From positions 19,242,501-19,306,500 of the forward strand of contig OX335651.1 of assembly GCA_946894095.1 (NCBI GenBank): a stretch of DNA of 64,000 bases, read 5' to 3'. The notes under the pieces are model-generated. The model saw only the letters and a list, made by a program, of their open reading frames with translations, ran no database searches and had not been told where the DNA came from. The stretch comes from Incurvaria masculella. Its lineage: Eukaryota; Arthropoda; Insecta; Lepidoptera; Incurvariidae. A program made the position numbers and the translations under genes. Every line of letters begins with the position of its first letter. The stretch's first letter is position 1. Of this stretch, positions 57,401 through 63,090 are shown one piece after another.

Positions 57401-59356
57401 GCATCTATTTATAGGTCCTGCTCTACTCATATTCCTATCCTTATTATATTTATATTTGATGTCCCTGAAATATTGTTTTTCGTACGCATAGAAAACTAAA
57501 TATAATATCAGACGACTAACAATTTCTTCAATTGTATAATGAATGGATACAGATCATTGCTCTACATAATACAATTCAATGTCAATGTGAAGGTGAACGC
57601 GAGGTTTTCATTTGTTTGACTGTCATTAAAATTGTTTTATACTTTTTTATGTTTAATTGCAAATTTAGCGTATTTTCCATTTAATGAATATTACTCTAAG
57701 TGTTCTGATTTTTTCATACTGAATTTTGATATTTATTACCTACTTGGAAAATTTAAAAAAAATTTTTTATGTAAGTTGTACTTTTACACGATTGTTACAT
57801 ACAATAGAAATAGTAAAAATAAATATTTTATTTCAATCCAAGGTCCATGTGATAGGAGACGAAACCGAATTATGACCTCTGGTGTGACGACAGTAAATAG
57901 TTGACTTCATCATAGATAAAATCCTACTAAATACTTTCAGTGATGTGAGTAAGTGAAAGTTATTGGTGTCCAAAATAGGTGAAGTGGTAAATACAGTGGA
58001 ATTCTCAAACAGATCATCCGCAACGGTCGAACCGTCACGCATCCAGAACCCGACTGCGCCAAGTCTTGCGTACCCACAAAATCCGATTACTTAGTAACTT
58101 TCTGTTGCATGGCATATTTACATGGTGTAACCGAAAGTTAACTTTGGGATATTCGTAGCTGTAGGTGATGGAACCGGGCGTTATAGGGGCAGGCACCGAG
58201 AGAACATTGCTTAGCACGAGTACATCTAATATGTAAACTCCGGTGTGCGTATGTTATTAATTCTTCAACACGACTTGCCATAGTTTGATTTTTTTTTTGT
58301 ACTTAAGCAATCCTTTCGATAGTTTTTAAACCGTTCGGTGGCGTTATTATCCAGATCAAATTTTTGACCCAACCCGTTCAATACAAAATCAAAAACCTTC
58401 GGGTGGGGTTTTTGGTCACATATTTGTGGGCTCCGCTTATTCGGAAATCGACAGAGGGAATTCTGAAGCCCCAGCTAAGTGCTACATAAAAAAATTACAT
58501 CTTATAATATCTGGCTGCGCAGACGCAGAACAATACGAGAGGGCAACAAAACAATACTCACGGCGGCGTGTTGCGTCACTTCATTCACGTTTGTCTCGAA
58601 GTTCCACTGGGCGGCGACGTTGTTGGTGCATTCCTGGGAAGACTGCTCGTCAGCGGTCGCCAGGAACGCCCTGATCTGCTGGATATCACGCTGGTAGAAG
58701 CGGTCGTCCACGCCGTTCGGGAGGTTGGGATCCCGGAAATTGGGGTTGTTGGGGTCCCTGAAATTGGGATTATTCGGGTCTCTCAGGTTAGGATTGTTCG
58801 GGTCTCTCAAGTTCGGGTTGAGGTTGTTGGGATCGTAGGGGTTAGCACCGACGTATGTTGGATCGTTTCTCATGAAATTGGGATCGTTCCTTCTGAAATT
58901 GGGATCGCTGTTGACGTCAATGCGCTCGTCCCGATCGTTGAAATTCCTGGATGTGGAGCTCGGGAAGTTACTCCTGCTCCCGACGTTGGTGTAGTCCAGA
59001 TTCGGGTATCCGTTGTTACTGATATCGGGGCTTATTCCCTGATTCCTGTTGTACGACGGCGTGGAGGATACCGGGTAGACGCCGGGAGTGCTGAGTCCCT
59101 GTCTCTGATTGTTGAAGTAGTTCTGGTTCTGGGAAACGTCGTATTGGTTGCCTGGGGAGTTGATCGGCCTCTGTGAGCTGGAGACCTGTCCGAACCCGTA
59201 AGGGTTTTGTGTGCTAGAAATTTGCGGCAGCGGTGGTAAGTCCAGTTGAGGCTTGGGGTCCGCATTGCAGAGAGAAAATAAAAGGTACACTCCGAGCACT
59301 GTCATTTGATGTCTCCTGAACCAAGTCCTATCGAACCTCAACAGCGAGCACGCCAT
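21330..59356 (-). CDS. Angiotensin-converting-enzyme-like peptidase (M2), C-terminus outside window
   Basis: Nine exons (59356-58562, 39588-39430, 38809-38569, 33161-33079, 32481-32275, 31022-30853, 30096-29972, 23418-23175, 21428-21330) join in phase to 707 codons plus two bases with no stop. Predicted residues 1-35 contain a signal peptide and about 36-235 are Asn/Pro-rich and disordered; the M2 catalytic domain follows. Zinc ligands are His569 and His573 of HEMAH and Glu597 of [11 protein letters not shown], with Glu570 the general base. Lys697 and His699 (SKYHIP) match Lys511 and His513 of human testis ACE, and Gln in MWGQSW matches Gln281. Position 539 is Gln where testis ACE has His353. 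ACE removes C-terminal dipeptides from peptides outside the cell; the His change makes activity uncertain. About 110 C-terminal residues were not found and presumably lie left of the window. The long N-terminal region may point to an Ance-3-type paralogue, which needs phylogeny. Confidence 0.92.
21677..21807 (-). repeat. Exact inverted copy of cuticular coding sequence
   Basis: These 131 bp are the reverse complement of 20428-20558, inside exon 2 of the cuticular-type gene, with no difference on base-by-base comparison. The flanks are unrelated. The copy lies in the ACE intron between exons 8 and 9. Confidence 0.95.
21808..22549. other. ACE intron DNA
   Basis: AT-rich, no feature recognised. 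Confidence 0.4.
22550..23174 (-). pseudogene. Tandem degenerate copies of ACE exon 8
   Basis: Two copies with a 260-bp period (anchored at 22669 and 22929) encode identical 69-residue frames. Both have TAG in place of the zinc-ligand Glu codon (FH-stop-SVGE). A further partial copy (about 22550-22668) keeps GAG (FHESFGE) but lost about 30 bp of the exon middle. Only about 16-20 bases separate successive copies, too short for introns, so they are not usable as separate exons. Confidence 0.9.
23175..23418 (-). CDS. ACE-like gene, coding exon 8 (third zinc ligand)
   Basis: 244 bp, acceptor CTTCTAG, donor GTGATC. It encodes [20 protein letters not shown], then [15 protein letters not shown] and [12 protein letters not shown], ending NCHWWRL. 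The Glu of FHE is the third zinc ligand. This is the intact member of a local array; two stop-containing copies lie directly downstream. Confidence 0.94.
23419..24150. other. ACE intron with a dispersed repeat fragment
   Basis: 23460-23580 (CAATATGTTTGAA, GCGTTAAATCGATG, GGAGGCATTGATTACG) is similar to 28175-28300, so both are pieces of one unnamed repeat. The rest is unassigned. Confidence 0.45.
24151..24769. repeat. 273-bp exact duplication around a 73-bp templated insert
   Basis: 24151-24423 and 24497-24769 are identical. The 73 bp between them (24424-24496) are an exact copy of 25461-25533, about 1 kb downstream. The duplicated unit includes a SINE-like end (TAGCTATCCATGTCCAGTTA). Confidence 0.93.
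24770..25180 (+). mobile_element. Helitron-like 3' part, second family
   Basis: Contains CCCATGGGCTTTCAAAATTTC and GGCTGCGAAAAC, shared with the Helitron at 42320. It ends AAGCCGCGAGCAAAAGCTAG followed by T (25180/25181), which fits a CTRR-T Helitron terminus frequent in Lepidoptera. Confidence 0.6.
25181..25693. other. ACE intron DNA
   Basis: Contains the donor sequence (25461-25533) of the templated insert at 24424. Otherwise nothing recognised. Confidence 0.4.
25694..26091 (-). mobile_element. SINE with 5S-rRNA-like head, copy 1
   Basis: On the minus strand the head (26091-25973) contains CCAAAGTTAAGCAACGCTGGG and CTTGGATGGGTGACC, matching the internal promoter (boxes A and C) of 5S rRNA. 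The body downstream (GGTAGGGT, GGTACCATCGCATTGGA, GGTCCTGGCATGGCACC, TATTAGCCATCCATGTCC) is the same body carried by tRNA-headed SINEs elsewhere in the window. It ends in an A-rich tail (25694-25713). Confidence 0.82.
26092..27289. other. ACE intron DNA
   Basis: A CGG-rich microsatellite at about 26377-26405; the rest is AT-rich and unassigned. Confidence 0.4.
27290..27520 (+). mobile_element. SINE body fragment
   Basis: Diverged body from GTAGGTCCCCATCCCC to GCCCATGTCCGGTTACGTAA, without a head. Confidence 0.6.
27521..28441. other. ACE intron DNA
   Basis: 28175-28300 resembles 23460-23580. An overlapping frame at 27586-27931 has no recognisable domain. Confidence 0.4.
28442..28992 (+). mobile_element. 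TTAA-bounded MITE, copy D
   Basis: Nearly complete. The left end has mutated (TTATGGTGGCACATCCC); the right end is GTTGGGCCACCTTAA. Confidence 0.8.
28993..29866. other. ACE intron DNA
   Basis: AT-rich, no feature recognised. Confidence 0.4.
29867..29925 (-). mobile_element. SINE 3'-end fragment
   Basis: ATGCGACCTGACATGGATG and TACCGTTATGATATTAGCCC match the 3' end of the tRNA-headed SINE, inverted. It lies 46 bp from the exon 7 donor. Confidence 0.6.
29972..30096 (-). CDS. ACE-like gene, coding exon 7 (HEXXH)
   Basis: 125 bp, acceptor TTTGCAG, donor GTACGG. It encodes [16 protein letters not shown] then HEMAHVEYF and FRDGANP, holding the first two zinc ligands and the general base. The terminal G joins exon 8 to give NPGFHE. 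Confidence 0.94.
30240..30765 (-). mobile_element. TTAA-bounded MITE, copy E
   Basis: Inverted, diverged copy with GGGCACGGTACAAAACCGTG near one end and GCCCACCTTAA at the other. It lies between ACE exons 6 and 7. Confidence 0.75.
30853..31022 (-). CDS. ACE-like gene, coding exon 6
   Basis: 170 bp, acceptor TTCCAG, donor GTACTT, encoding [15 protein letters not shown] to [15 protein letters not shown] aligns without gaps to CHASAWDF of testis ACE, so His353 and Ala354 are replaced by Gln and Pro. The Cys that pairs with KMC of exon 7 is kept. NMS is a glycosylation sequon. Confidence 0.92.
31215..31328. repeat. Short palindromic element
   Basis: TACCACCAGGTGGCGCCA...AACTGTGCCA is repeated in inverted orientation as TGGCACAGTTTC...TGGCGCCATCTGGTGGG. 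It resembles a small MITE. Confidence 0.6.
31329..32100. other. ACE intron DNA
   Basis: No feature recognised. Confidence 0.4.
32139..32235 (-). pseudogene. Relic copy of the 3' half of ACE exon 5
   Basis: Reads [20 protein letters not shown] followed by VTPEMLK, compared with [18 protein letters not shown] in exon 5, so it differs at many residues and carries a 2-codon insertion. No donor follows EMLK and the 5' half is missing. It lies about 40 bp beyond the exon 5 donor. It could be a decayed alternative exon or a fragment from a paralogue. Confidence 0.75.
32275..32481 (-). CDS. ACE-like gene, coding exon 5
   Basis: 69 codons from [16 protein letters not shown] to [10 protein letters not shown], with acceptor TTCCAG and donor [22 protein letters not shown] matches the ACE segment containing Gln281, which binds the substrate carboxylate. 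Confidence 0.92.
32530..32752 (+). mobile_element. CCGGCC short repeat, head-deleted copy
   Basis: AACCGG is followed directly by the TTGTTATAGCGGCAAAATA block and the GACGGACG minisatellite (about 32640-32700), ending GGGTACGGAACCCTA. Confidence 0.65.
32880..33000 (-). mobile_element. SINE body fragment
   Basis: TACCATGCCACGACCTTCC and AATGCAATGGTACCAACCCG match the inverted SINE body. Confidence 0.55.
33079..33161 (-). CDS. ACE-like gene, coding exon 4
   Basis: 83 bp: two bases completing Asn, then [19 protein letters not shown] and DIEDVWEQ, between acceptor TTTCAG and donor GTCAGA. NFTDAS includes an N-glycosylation sequon. Ends in phase 0. Confidence 0.9.
33162..34984. other. ACE intron DNA
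   Basis: AT-rich. Short frames, including one at 34139-34357, have no recognisable domain. Confidence 0.4.
34985..35330. mobile_element. CCGGCC repeat head followed by a SINE fragment
   Basis: 34985-35045 is the head of the CCGGCCAAGTGCGAGTCG element (plus strand), truncated. 35090-35330 is an inverted SINE body fragment (CCCGAAGGAATTAGG, GATGGTACCAATCCGGGCGG). Confidence 0.6.
35947..37006. repeat. 1-kb palindromic element
   Basis: The left arm (from TTTTTAACCGATTTCAAAAA, 35947) is repeated in inverted orientation to 37006, including ACGCCAACCGATTTCGGTGA and GGACGTGTACAAATTAGTAA. Inner arms 36340-36419 and 36490-36565 are nearly perfect complements. The central loop holds a telomere-type array. 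A short piece of the inner arm is also present just outside, at 35880-35935. Confidence 0.85.
36421..36466. repeat. Interstitial telomere-type (TTAGG) array
   Basis: About eight AGGTT units (one with GATT), equivalent to the insect telomere repeat TTAGG, at the centre of the palindrome 35947-37006. Confidence 0.85.
37007..37190. other. ACE intron DNA beside the exon array
   Basis: AT-rich. The frame read from the outermost array unit runs into this DNA without a splice donor. Confidence 0.4.
37191..38568 (-). repeat. Tandem array of six partial copies of ACE exon 3
   Basis: Units of 230 or 229 bp begin (plus strand) at 37191, 37421, 37651, 37880, 38110 and 38340. Each holds the 3' half of exon 3 ([11 protein letters not shown] to AARLN), its GTAAG donor region and a diverged 5' half. 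About 25 bp between the halves are missing, which shifts the frame, so a single unit cannot replace exon 3. The units at 37651 and 38340 share the same 1-base deletion (CCTCGCC for CCTCCGCC), 689 bp apart, so a three-unit block was itself duplicated. The outermost unit (37191) has lost the donor and ends with a different sequence. Confidence 0.9.
38569..38809 (-). CDS. ACE-like gene, coding exon 3 (parent of the tandem array)
   Basis: 241 bp, from acceptor CTTGCAG ([18 protein letters not shown]) through [18 protein letters not shown] and [15 protein letters not shown] to donor GTAAGT, ending in phase 1. The split codon with exon 4 gives the expected ACE sequence LNNFTDAS. It is the only copy that still has a proper acceptor and the full middle part; six shortened copies follow at 37191-38568. 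Confidence 0.9.
38810..39429. other. ACE intron between exons 2 and 3
   Basis: 39205-39300 (GGGCGGACTAACT, CCGGTTTTTGTATGGTTA, ACGACTGCAAG) is similar to 40383-40490, marking an unnamed short repeat. Confidence 0.45.
39430..39588 (-). CDS. ACE-like gene, coding exon 2
   Basis: 53 codons from [10 protein letters not shown] to LPPDQLDR, between acceptor TTACAG and donor [18 protein letters not shown] matches the ACE motif LGxAALPxxKL. Both junctions are phase 0. Confidence 0.9.
39589..40579. other. ACE intron 1, proximal part
   Basis: Second copy of the GGACTA...CCGGTTTTTGTATGGTTA repeat at 40383-40490. The frame at 39727-40029 shows no domain. Confidence 0.4.
40580..40897 (-). CDS. Unrecognised 105-residue frame in ACE intron 1
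   Basis: An open frame from an ATG in fair context (CAAAGATGACG). It starts [18 protein letters not shown], has three Cys, an acidic/aromatic middle ([20 protein letters not shown]) and ends RVWLSHPF. Composition is protein-like rather than repeat-derived, and no other copy is in the window. A possible donor (CGG-GTATGG) near its end could make it the first exon of another gene or an extra exon. No domain, signal peptide or membrane segment is evident. It could be a chance frame. Confidence 0.35.
   Translation of the reverse strand: MTTEVDVRQRQLLQKICGLLKCWVRRPTNNIQGCRENLRLMFIPSYIYTETEKQALVDWCIEMRLGFENGSSISEILTRSKFWNPLYESNVKNQLAGRVWLSHPF
40898..42119. other. ACE intron 1 DNA
   Basis: No feature recognised. 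Confidence 0.4.
42120..42275 (+). mobile_element. SINE 3' half
   Basis: From GTCCGTGTTTTCCACCCAG to CCATGTCCATTTACATAAA with an A tail. The AGTTCCCTTGAGGTGTGTTAGG variant is closer to the 5S-headed copies. Confidence 0.6.
42320..43480 (+). mobile_element. Non-autonomous Helitron, copy 2
   Basis: Begins near AATATAAAGGGGAAAGTTTG, a typical start of lepidopteran elements. It contains an expanded ATGG microsatellite (42359-42409) and TTACTCTTTCACGTAAAAAC, and shares its second half with 1680-3057. The 3' end has the stem ACCCG/CGGGT and GCAGCTAG followed by T (43480), a canonical CTRR-T terminus. Confidence 0.78.
43481..45105. other. ACE intron 1 DNA
   Basis: AT-rich, no feature recognised. 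Confidence 0.4.
45106..45503 (+). mobile_element. tRNA-headed SINE, full length
   Basis: The head TCGTAGCCCAGTGGCGCGGG (box A-like) and GGGTTCAATTCC (box B) resembles a tRNA. The body runs through CTGTCTTTCTCTTTCCGAG, GTAGGTCCCCTTCCCCTAC, GGTACCATCGCATTGGATGA and GGTCCTGGCATGGCACCTAA to ATCCATATCAGGTCGCATAA and an A tail. Confidence 0.85.
45504..46894. other. ACE intron 1 DNA with a direct repeat
   Basis: TAGAGTCATCAAAAGG occurs at 45851-45866 and 46311-46326. Frames around 45468-46313 have no recognised domain. Confidence 0.4.
46895..47300 (+). mobile_element. tRNA-headed SINE, full length
   Basis: Close to the 45106 copy: head CTCGTAGCCTAGTGGCGCGG with GGGTTCAATACC, same body, and TTGCATAAAAA tail. 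Confidence 0.85.
47301..48036. other. ACE intron 1 DNA
   Basis: No feature recognised. Confidence 0.4.
48037..48402. mobile_element. Palindromic TTAA-flanked MITE
   Basis: TTAAGGCTGTTCCGACCC at one end and GGGTCGGAACATCCTTAA at the other. Long sub-terminal inverted matches include CGCAAAAAGTATTGCACTTT and its complement. Confidence 0.75.
48768..49223 (+). mobile_element. TTAA-bounded MITE, copy F (rearranged)
   Basis: From about 48846 to 49223 the element runs in the normal direction and ends GGGTTGGGCCACCTTAA. The first 75 bp (48770-48845) are another part of the same element in inverted orientation, replacing the normal left end. Confidence 0.75.
49380..49622 (-). mobile_element. SINE fragment, interrupted
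   Basis: Inverted SINE body and head pieces (CCTACCACCTAGTAGGGGAA, CGCGCCACTAGGCTATGAGC) are split by about 90 bp starting at the TTTATTTATTTA run near 49510. Confidence 0.6.
49623..50371. other. ACE intron 1 DNA
   Basis: 50285-50370 may be a worn SINE piece; otherwise nothing recognised. Confidence 0.35.
50372..50720. mobile_element. Long-TIR MITE, copy 1
   Basis: Inverted ends with TCACCTAAATTGGCGTTTAC and its complement; the outermost bases of the left end have diverged. Confidence 0.75.
50721..51041. other. Spacer between two MITE copies
   Basis: No feature recognised. Confidence 0.35.
51042..51404. mobile_element. Long-TIR MITE, copy 2
   Basis: 363 bp with inverted terminal repeats of about 62 bp (start GAGCCTGTAGTCCCAG) that differ at about five positions. 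The interior matches copy 1. Confidence 0.82.
51431..51463. repeat. Perfect 14-bp hairpin
   Basis: TATAGAAGATTACA and its exact complement around a 5-base loop. Confidence 0.75.
51600..51965 (-). mobile_element. SINE, nearly full length, diverged
   Basis: Inverted body from GACATGTATGGCGAATACCA to the head region GAGTCGAACCCATGACCTC. The outer head is lost. Confidence 0.65.
51966..52856. other. ACE intron 1 DNA
   Basis: No feature recognised. Confidence 0.4.
52857..53038. repeat. Palindrome with telomere-type repeats in its loop
   Basis: CATAAAGTCCAAAAAGC and AAGGTCCAAAACCC on the left match GGGTTTTGGACCTT and GCTTTTTGGACTTTATG on the right. The loop carries CTAAC repeats at 52946-52964. 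Confidence 0.75.
53039..53573. other. ACE intron 1 DNA
   Basis: No feature recognised. Confidence 0.4.
53574..53908. mobile_element. Palindromic TTAA-flanked MITE
   Basis: Left end TTAAGGTCGGCCCGTAA; right end ACGGGCCGTTCTTAA. Long inverted matches include ACAAACGTAGTTTACTAAT and GCATGC-centred segments. Confidence 0.72.
54040..54210 (+). mobile_element. SINE body fragment
   Basis: CCCGCCCGGGTTGGTACCAT to ATTAGTCATCCATGTCAA, with internal deletions. Confidence 0.6.
54211..54899. other. ACE intron 1 DNA
   Basis: No feature recognised. Confidence 0.4.
54900..55035 (-). mobile_element. SINE body fragment
   Basis: Inverted and strongly diverged (GAAGGAATTAGGTGCAAT, TTGCGATGGT). Confidence 0.45.
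55036..55519. other. ACE intron 1 DNA
   Basis: No feature recognised. Confidence 0.4.
55520..55635. mobile_element. Small palindromic MITE
   Basis: TTTCCACCACCTCCAG and CTGGAGGTGGTGAAA are the ends; inner arms contain TAACCTTTCGGTTAC and GTAACCGAAAGTTA. A partial copy lies at about 58120-58170. Confidence 0.7.
55770..55870 (+). mobile_element. SINE 3' fragment
   Basis: ATCCTGGCATGGCACCTTG through GGTGTGTTGGGCTAG to CATTAGCCATCGATTTCCA. Confidence 0.55.
56065..56470. mobile_element. Possible MITE with CGGCAGTGC inverted ends
   Basis: ACCGGCAGTGCAATTACGAA (left) and TTGCGTAATCGCACTGCCGG (right) are imperfect inverted repeats. Internal segments are rich in ATTACGAA. Overlapping frames here are probably chance. 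Confidence 0.5.
56471..58561. other. AT-rich ACE intron 1 DNA next to exon 1
   Basis: Very AT-rich from 56620. A partial copy of the 55520 MITE lies near 58120-58170. No other feature seen. Confidence 0.4.
58562..59356 (-). CDS. ACE-like gene, coding exon 1
   Basis: Encodes 265 residues, ending HAA before donor GTGAGT. The start codon at 59356 sits in an ideal context (GCCACCATGG); a second ATG 17 codons on begins the hydrophobic core [15 protein letters not shown], with signal cleavage likely after CNA. Then follow about 200 residues of low complexity with Asn, Pro, Tyr and Ser, ending in repeats such as RNDPNF and RDPNNPNF. The last ~45 residues ([11 protein letters not shown]...[18 protein letters not shown]) match the start of the ACE catalytic domain. 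The next exon continues in phase 0. Confidence 0.9.
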
Positions 59357-59794
59357 GGTGGCTCAGTCCAAAGAGTTAACTATGCTACAGTTCACTATCG
59401 TAAGTTCACTAGAGCACTGTGCGCGTTGGGCGATGTCTCGCGAAGTACTGTGCGCGGGCGCACGGCGGGTTCATAGTTAACCTGCGTTGGGCGTGTGAAT
59501 CAGAGGTATCGTCGGCTCGGTTGTCGTCGATGGCATGTACTTTTGACATTGAACGATTTACGAGTCATGAATATTGATCAGTTTGTTTATAATATAATTG
59601 CTTTAAACATAGGTCCGCTTAACACCAAAAGTAGAGCTTACATTGAGAGAGCTTAAATTTTACTAAATAACTTAAAATATGTTATACCTTTATTTAGATT
59701 TTTCGTAATTCTTCCAGAGGAAGAAAGGAACTCTAAAATTATTTAAAACATTAAATAAACATTTCTGTCTTCCGAGTACCGATATTTTATGCAT
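59357..59794. promoter_or_regulatory. Upstream flank of the ACE-like gene
   Basis: The bases before the start codon (59357-59500) are relatively GC-rich and contain no ATG-blocked frame of note. No TATA box was identified. The 5' UTR may include further exons, so the true promoter may lie farther right. Confidence 0.3.
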
Positions 59795-60150
59795 CTTGAC
59801 ATAGATGGCTAATCCCTCACAACTACCGTTATGATATTACCCATTCCCGAAGGAATTAGGTGCCATGCCAGGACCTTCCCTTTATGAGCACGGCTACATC
59901 GAATTTGTTATTTCCGTTTCAACCATAGTTTCATCTATTGCAGTGGTACCAACCCGGGCGGGCTCAATCCTACCACCTAGTAGGGGAAGGTAACCTACAG
60001 TTTTACATGGGTTCCGAACCATGGTACAGCTCGCCTTCGTAACGAAATGCATCCAACTCAGAAAGAGAAAGAATGCCCAAGGCGAGGATTTGAACCCAGG
60101 GTTTGAACATGATAGGCAAGTCCTCTAGCCCCTAGACCACGAGCTGTACG
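59795..60150 (-). mobile_element. tRNA-headed SINE
   Basis: Inverted, from GACATAGATGGCTAATCCC to the head CTAGCCCCTAGACCACGAGC, with a small deletion in the body. Confidence 0.7.
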
Positions 60151-60408
60151 GTCCCAGGGTACTCAGTGGTTAACTGTTCTCAACTTAGTTTTCTCGCAAT
60201 GGTATTATAGGCATACAATTGGTGCCGAGCCCATTGCTGTGTACCCTAGATATTACTAGAAAACCTAATACCACCGCAGTGGTGGGTTTCCTCACGATGT
60301 GAGTTTAACCAGTGCGTGTTATGTGTAATATACTTATCGAACTCTAAGCGAGTAAGAAAGTGGTGTATACCATACATTAAATAGTGAATAGTTAATAACA
60401 CCCTAGTT
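60151..60408. other. Non-coding DNA
   Basis: No feature recognised. Confidence 0.4.
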
Positions 60409-60516
60409 ATTATTAAAATGATTTCGGATAGACAGTGTCATGAATCGCTTACTTGTTTAAGTCGACGTTTAAGTAAGCGAATCGTAACACTGTCTATCTG
60501 AAAACATTTTAATAAT
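60409..60516. repeat. Large near-perfect hairpin
   Basis: ATTATTAAAATG and GATAGACAGTGTCATGA on the left pair with the right arm through CATTTTAATAAT. GTCGAC lies at the centre. Confidence 0.75.
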
Positions 60517-61559
60517 AATGTGTAACAATAGTAAAAGTGTAAATAAAAACATCCTAGTTGTTAGCAAAATGAAGCATTCTAACTTTTTTTTTTTTTTAAT
60601 CTTTTGTTTTTTTTTATATTTATTTTTTACGTTTCTCCTTATGTTTTTCTTGCGAGCGGTGGCATTAATTAATCAACTACTTAAGTTTTAAACTTATTTT
60701 GTGACTGGCAAAATATGTTTGCCAGTTCTTATATGCATGGAAATAGAGTATGCGACATTTATATTTTTGACATAGACCTAGCATAACGATTCTTGACATG
60801 TTTAAGTGTAGGTTACCTACCTATAAAAAAATAAAAATAATAATTTTGGTACTAAAATGCTCATATTGAAAGGAATATGTACACATAATTTCCTATACAT
60901 AATGCCTGATGTTTTTACCAACCACTAAACCACAAAAAGATTATACGATTATATCACACTAAATTAACTCTATTCACACGTTTTAAAACGTTATTACGTT
61001 TATTAATTTCATGTGCAGCGGAGCAGGACCATGTCCTGGCGTTAAAATTATTCGGTTATTTAGCTTGTCGACCTAAGAGTGGTCTATAATGCGATATTTT
61101 TCAAATGCTAAGAAACAAAACAGAACCTTGATTCTAAATACAGAAGAGCTGATACATATTTTTAAAGCTATGGACTTTTTTTCAAACTGTATTTTTTAAA
61201 TTCTCGTACATAGGCTTACGCCTGACAAGTTATGGCTTGGGTTTTACCCAAACCTTGGGCTTTTCGTAGCCCAGCAAGCAAGGCGCAGCTTGAAAGTTAA
61301 GTGCGTTGCATGTTGTTCCAATGAATCGAGTACTTACACCTTAAGTGTGTTAAGTGTTGCGCAATACATGGTAAGAAGAAAGTGCGTCCGATGTTTATTC
61401 CTGTCGTCGTGTAGAAAACGTTTTTTACGTGTTTAATGGTTTTAATTGGTCCGAGAGTGTTGTTTCTGTTCATAATGAAAGATGTACAGTCAAAAAAATA
61501 AAGTTTTTCACAGTGCATCTATGTACAATAACATATTTATTTCCTTACTTCAACAGGCA
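60517..61559. other. AT-rich non-coding DNA
   Basis: No feature recognised. Confidence 0.4.
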
Positions 61560-61885
61560 TACACTTAAGTCGATAAGTGCGTTTCGCCACGAATGCGAGC
61601 TGCTCCATGGTTCGGTCCATGTAAAACTGTAGGTCCCTTCCCCTACTAGGTGGTAGGGTTTAAGCCCGCCCGGGTTGGTATCATCGCATTGATGAAAAGA
61701 TGGTCGAAGCGGCAATGAAAAACTGTCCGTGTTTTCCATCCAGTTCAATGTAGCCGTGCTCATGCAGGGAAGGTCCTGGCATGGCACCTAATTCCTTCGG
61801 GAATGTGGTGTATTGGGCTAATATCATAACGGTAGTTGTGTGGTATTAGCCATCCATGTCAGGTTGCATAAAAAAATAAAAAAAT
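61560..61885 (+). mobile_element. SINE, head lost
   Basis: Begins inside the head-proximal region (GATAAGTGCGTTTCGCCACG), with complete body and GTTGCATAAAAAA tail. Confidence 0.8.
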
Positions 61886-62394
61886 AAATAAATTCCGAAG
61901 GAAGCTCTCATAAAAGCAATATTATTATCTTAAAATGTTTTTCTTTGTTAGCAATTTCTTCAGGGAAACAGCTTTCTTTACATTTACATTACTGTAAGAA
62001 AAATATGTTGTTAGAACTCAATCTAAAAATTGAACCTATGCCCCCGGAATTCCAAAAAGATGCTTTTGCAACAGTGACAATGCTGTCAAAATGATTATAT
62101 TCACCGTCTCCGTGATTTTATTCCACCGTAACCTACATAGATCGGTTTTGGTTCCAAAGTAAAATGGCATGTCTACAAGTTCAATGAGCTAAGTTGACAA
62201 ACCTACTGCCGACCCCACTGGAGGAAATGCTGACCTATTCTTGTTATCTCTTCGCTATCTACTGTTTTCACTTTTACACCGCTCGGCGTAGTGCTACTTA
62301 CTCCATAGCGCACATTATACTAAAATAAAAAATATGTTTTCGACCGCCGAGGCTGGCTGTTGTTATAATTCCACGTAATAGTGTAGGTATTTTT
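61886..62394. other. Non-coding DNA
   Basis: No feature recognised. Confidence 0.4.
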
Positions 62395-62490
62395 TACGGG
62401 AGCTAGGTGCCAGGCCGGGACCTTCCTTATATTGCTCGGCTACAATGAACTGGAACCGCTTCAACCATTCAATGCGATGGTACCAGAGGT
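62395..62490 (-). mobile_element. SINE body fragment
   Basis: Inverted: GAGCTAGGTGCCAGGCC and TTCAATGCGATGGTACCA with an internal deletion. Confidence 0.55.
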
Positions 62491-62511
62491 GAGGAGGTGA
62501 AAGAGCAGGTA

Positions 62512-62932
62512 AGCTTTTTTATGCGACCTAACATGGACGGCTTATATCACACAACTATTGTTATGATATTAGCACAATAGACCACGTTTCCGAAGGCATT
62601 AGGTGCCATGCCAGGACCTTCCCTTTATTAGCACGGTTTCATTGAACTGGATGGAAAACACGAATATTTTTCATTTCCGCTTCGACCATCTTTTTATCCA
62701 ATGCGATGGTACCAACCCGGGCGGGCTTAAACCCGACCACCTGGGGGGGGGGGGAAGGGGACCTACAGTTTTACATAGATTCCGAACCATGGAGCCGCTC
62801 GAATTCGGGCATCGTGACTAAATGCTCCTATCGAACTCAGAAAGTGGTACATGTCGGAGCGAGGAAATGATCCCAGACCTCTGGTACCCTAGGCTAGTCC
62901 CCGCGCCAATAGGCTACGAGCCGCTCCCATTC
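62512..62932 (-). mobile_element. tRNA-headed SINE, full length
   Basis: Inverted: T-run and ATGCGACCTAACATGGACGG at the 3' end, complete body, and head CGCGCCAATAGGCTACGAGC near 62905-62930. It carries a G run at 62743-62755. Confidence 0.8.
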
Positions 62933-63090
62933 CCTGCTTAATGGAGTGGTATTAACCATTGCGTTGAATGTCAGATCGGTGCGGCATTGCTTATTGTTTC
63001 TTCTACATCCAGTTCGATAACGCCTTGCAATATAAGGGACTTTCTGACCTGGCATGGCTAATATTGGGCTAATAATTTCGTGACAGCAGG
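62933..63090 (+). mobile_element. SINE body fragment
   Basis: Diverged plus-strand body (ACATCCAGTTCGATAACGCC, ACCTGGCATGGCTAAT). Confidence 0.45.

Noticed and set aside
58568..59176. A 202-residue plus-strand frame over ACE exon 1
   Set aside because: It is a shadow of the low-complexity Asn/Pro repeats on the opposite strand.
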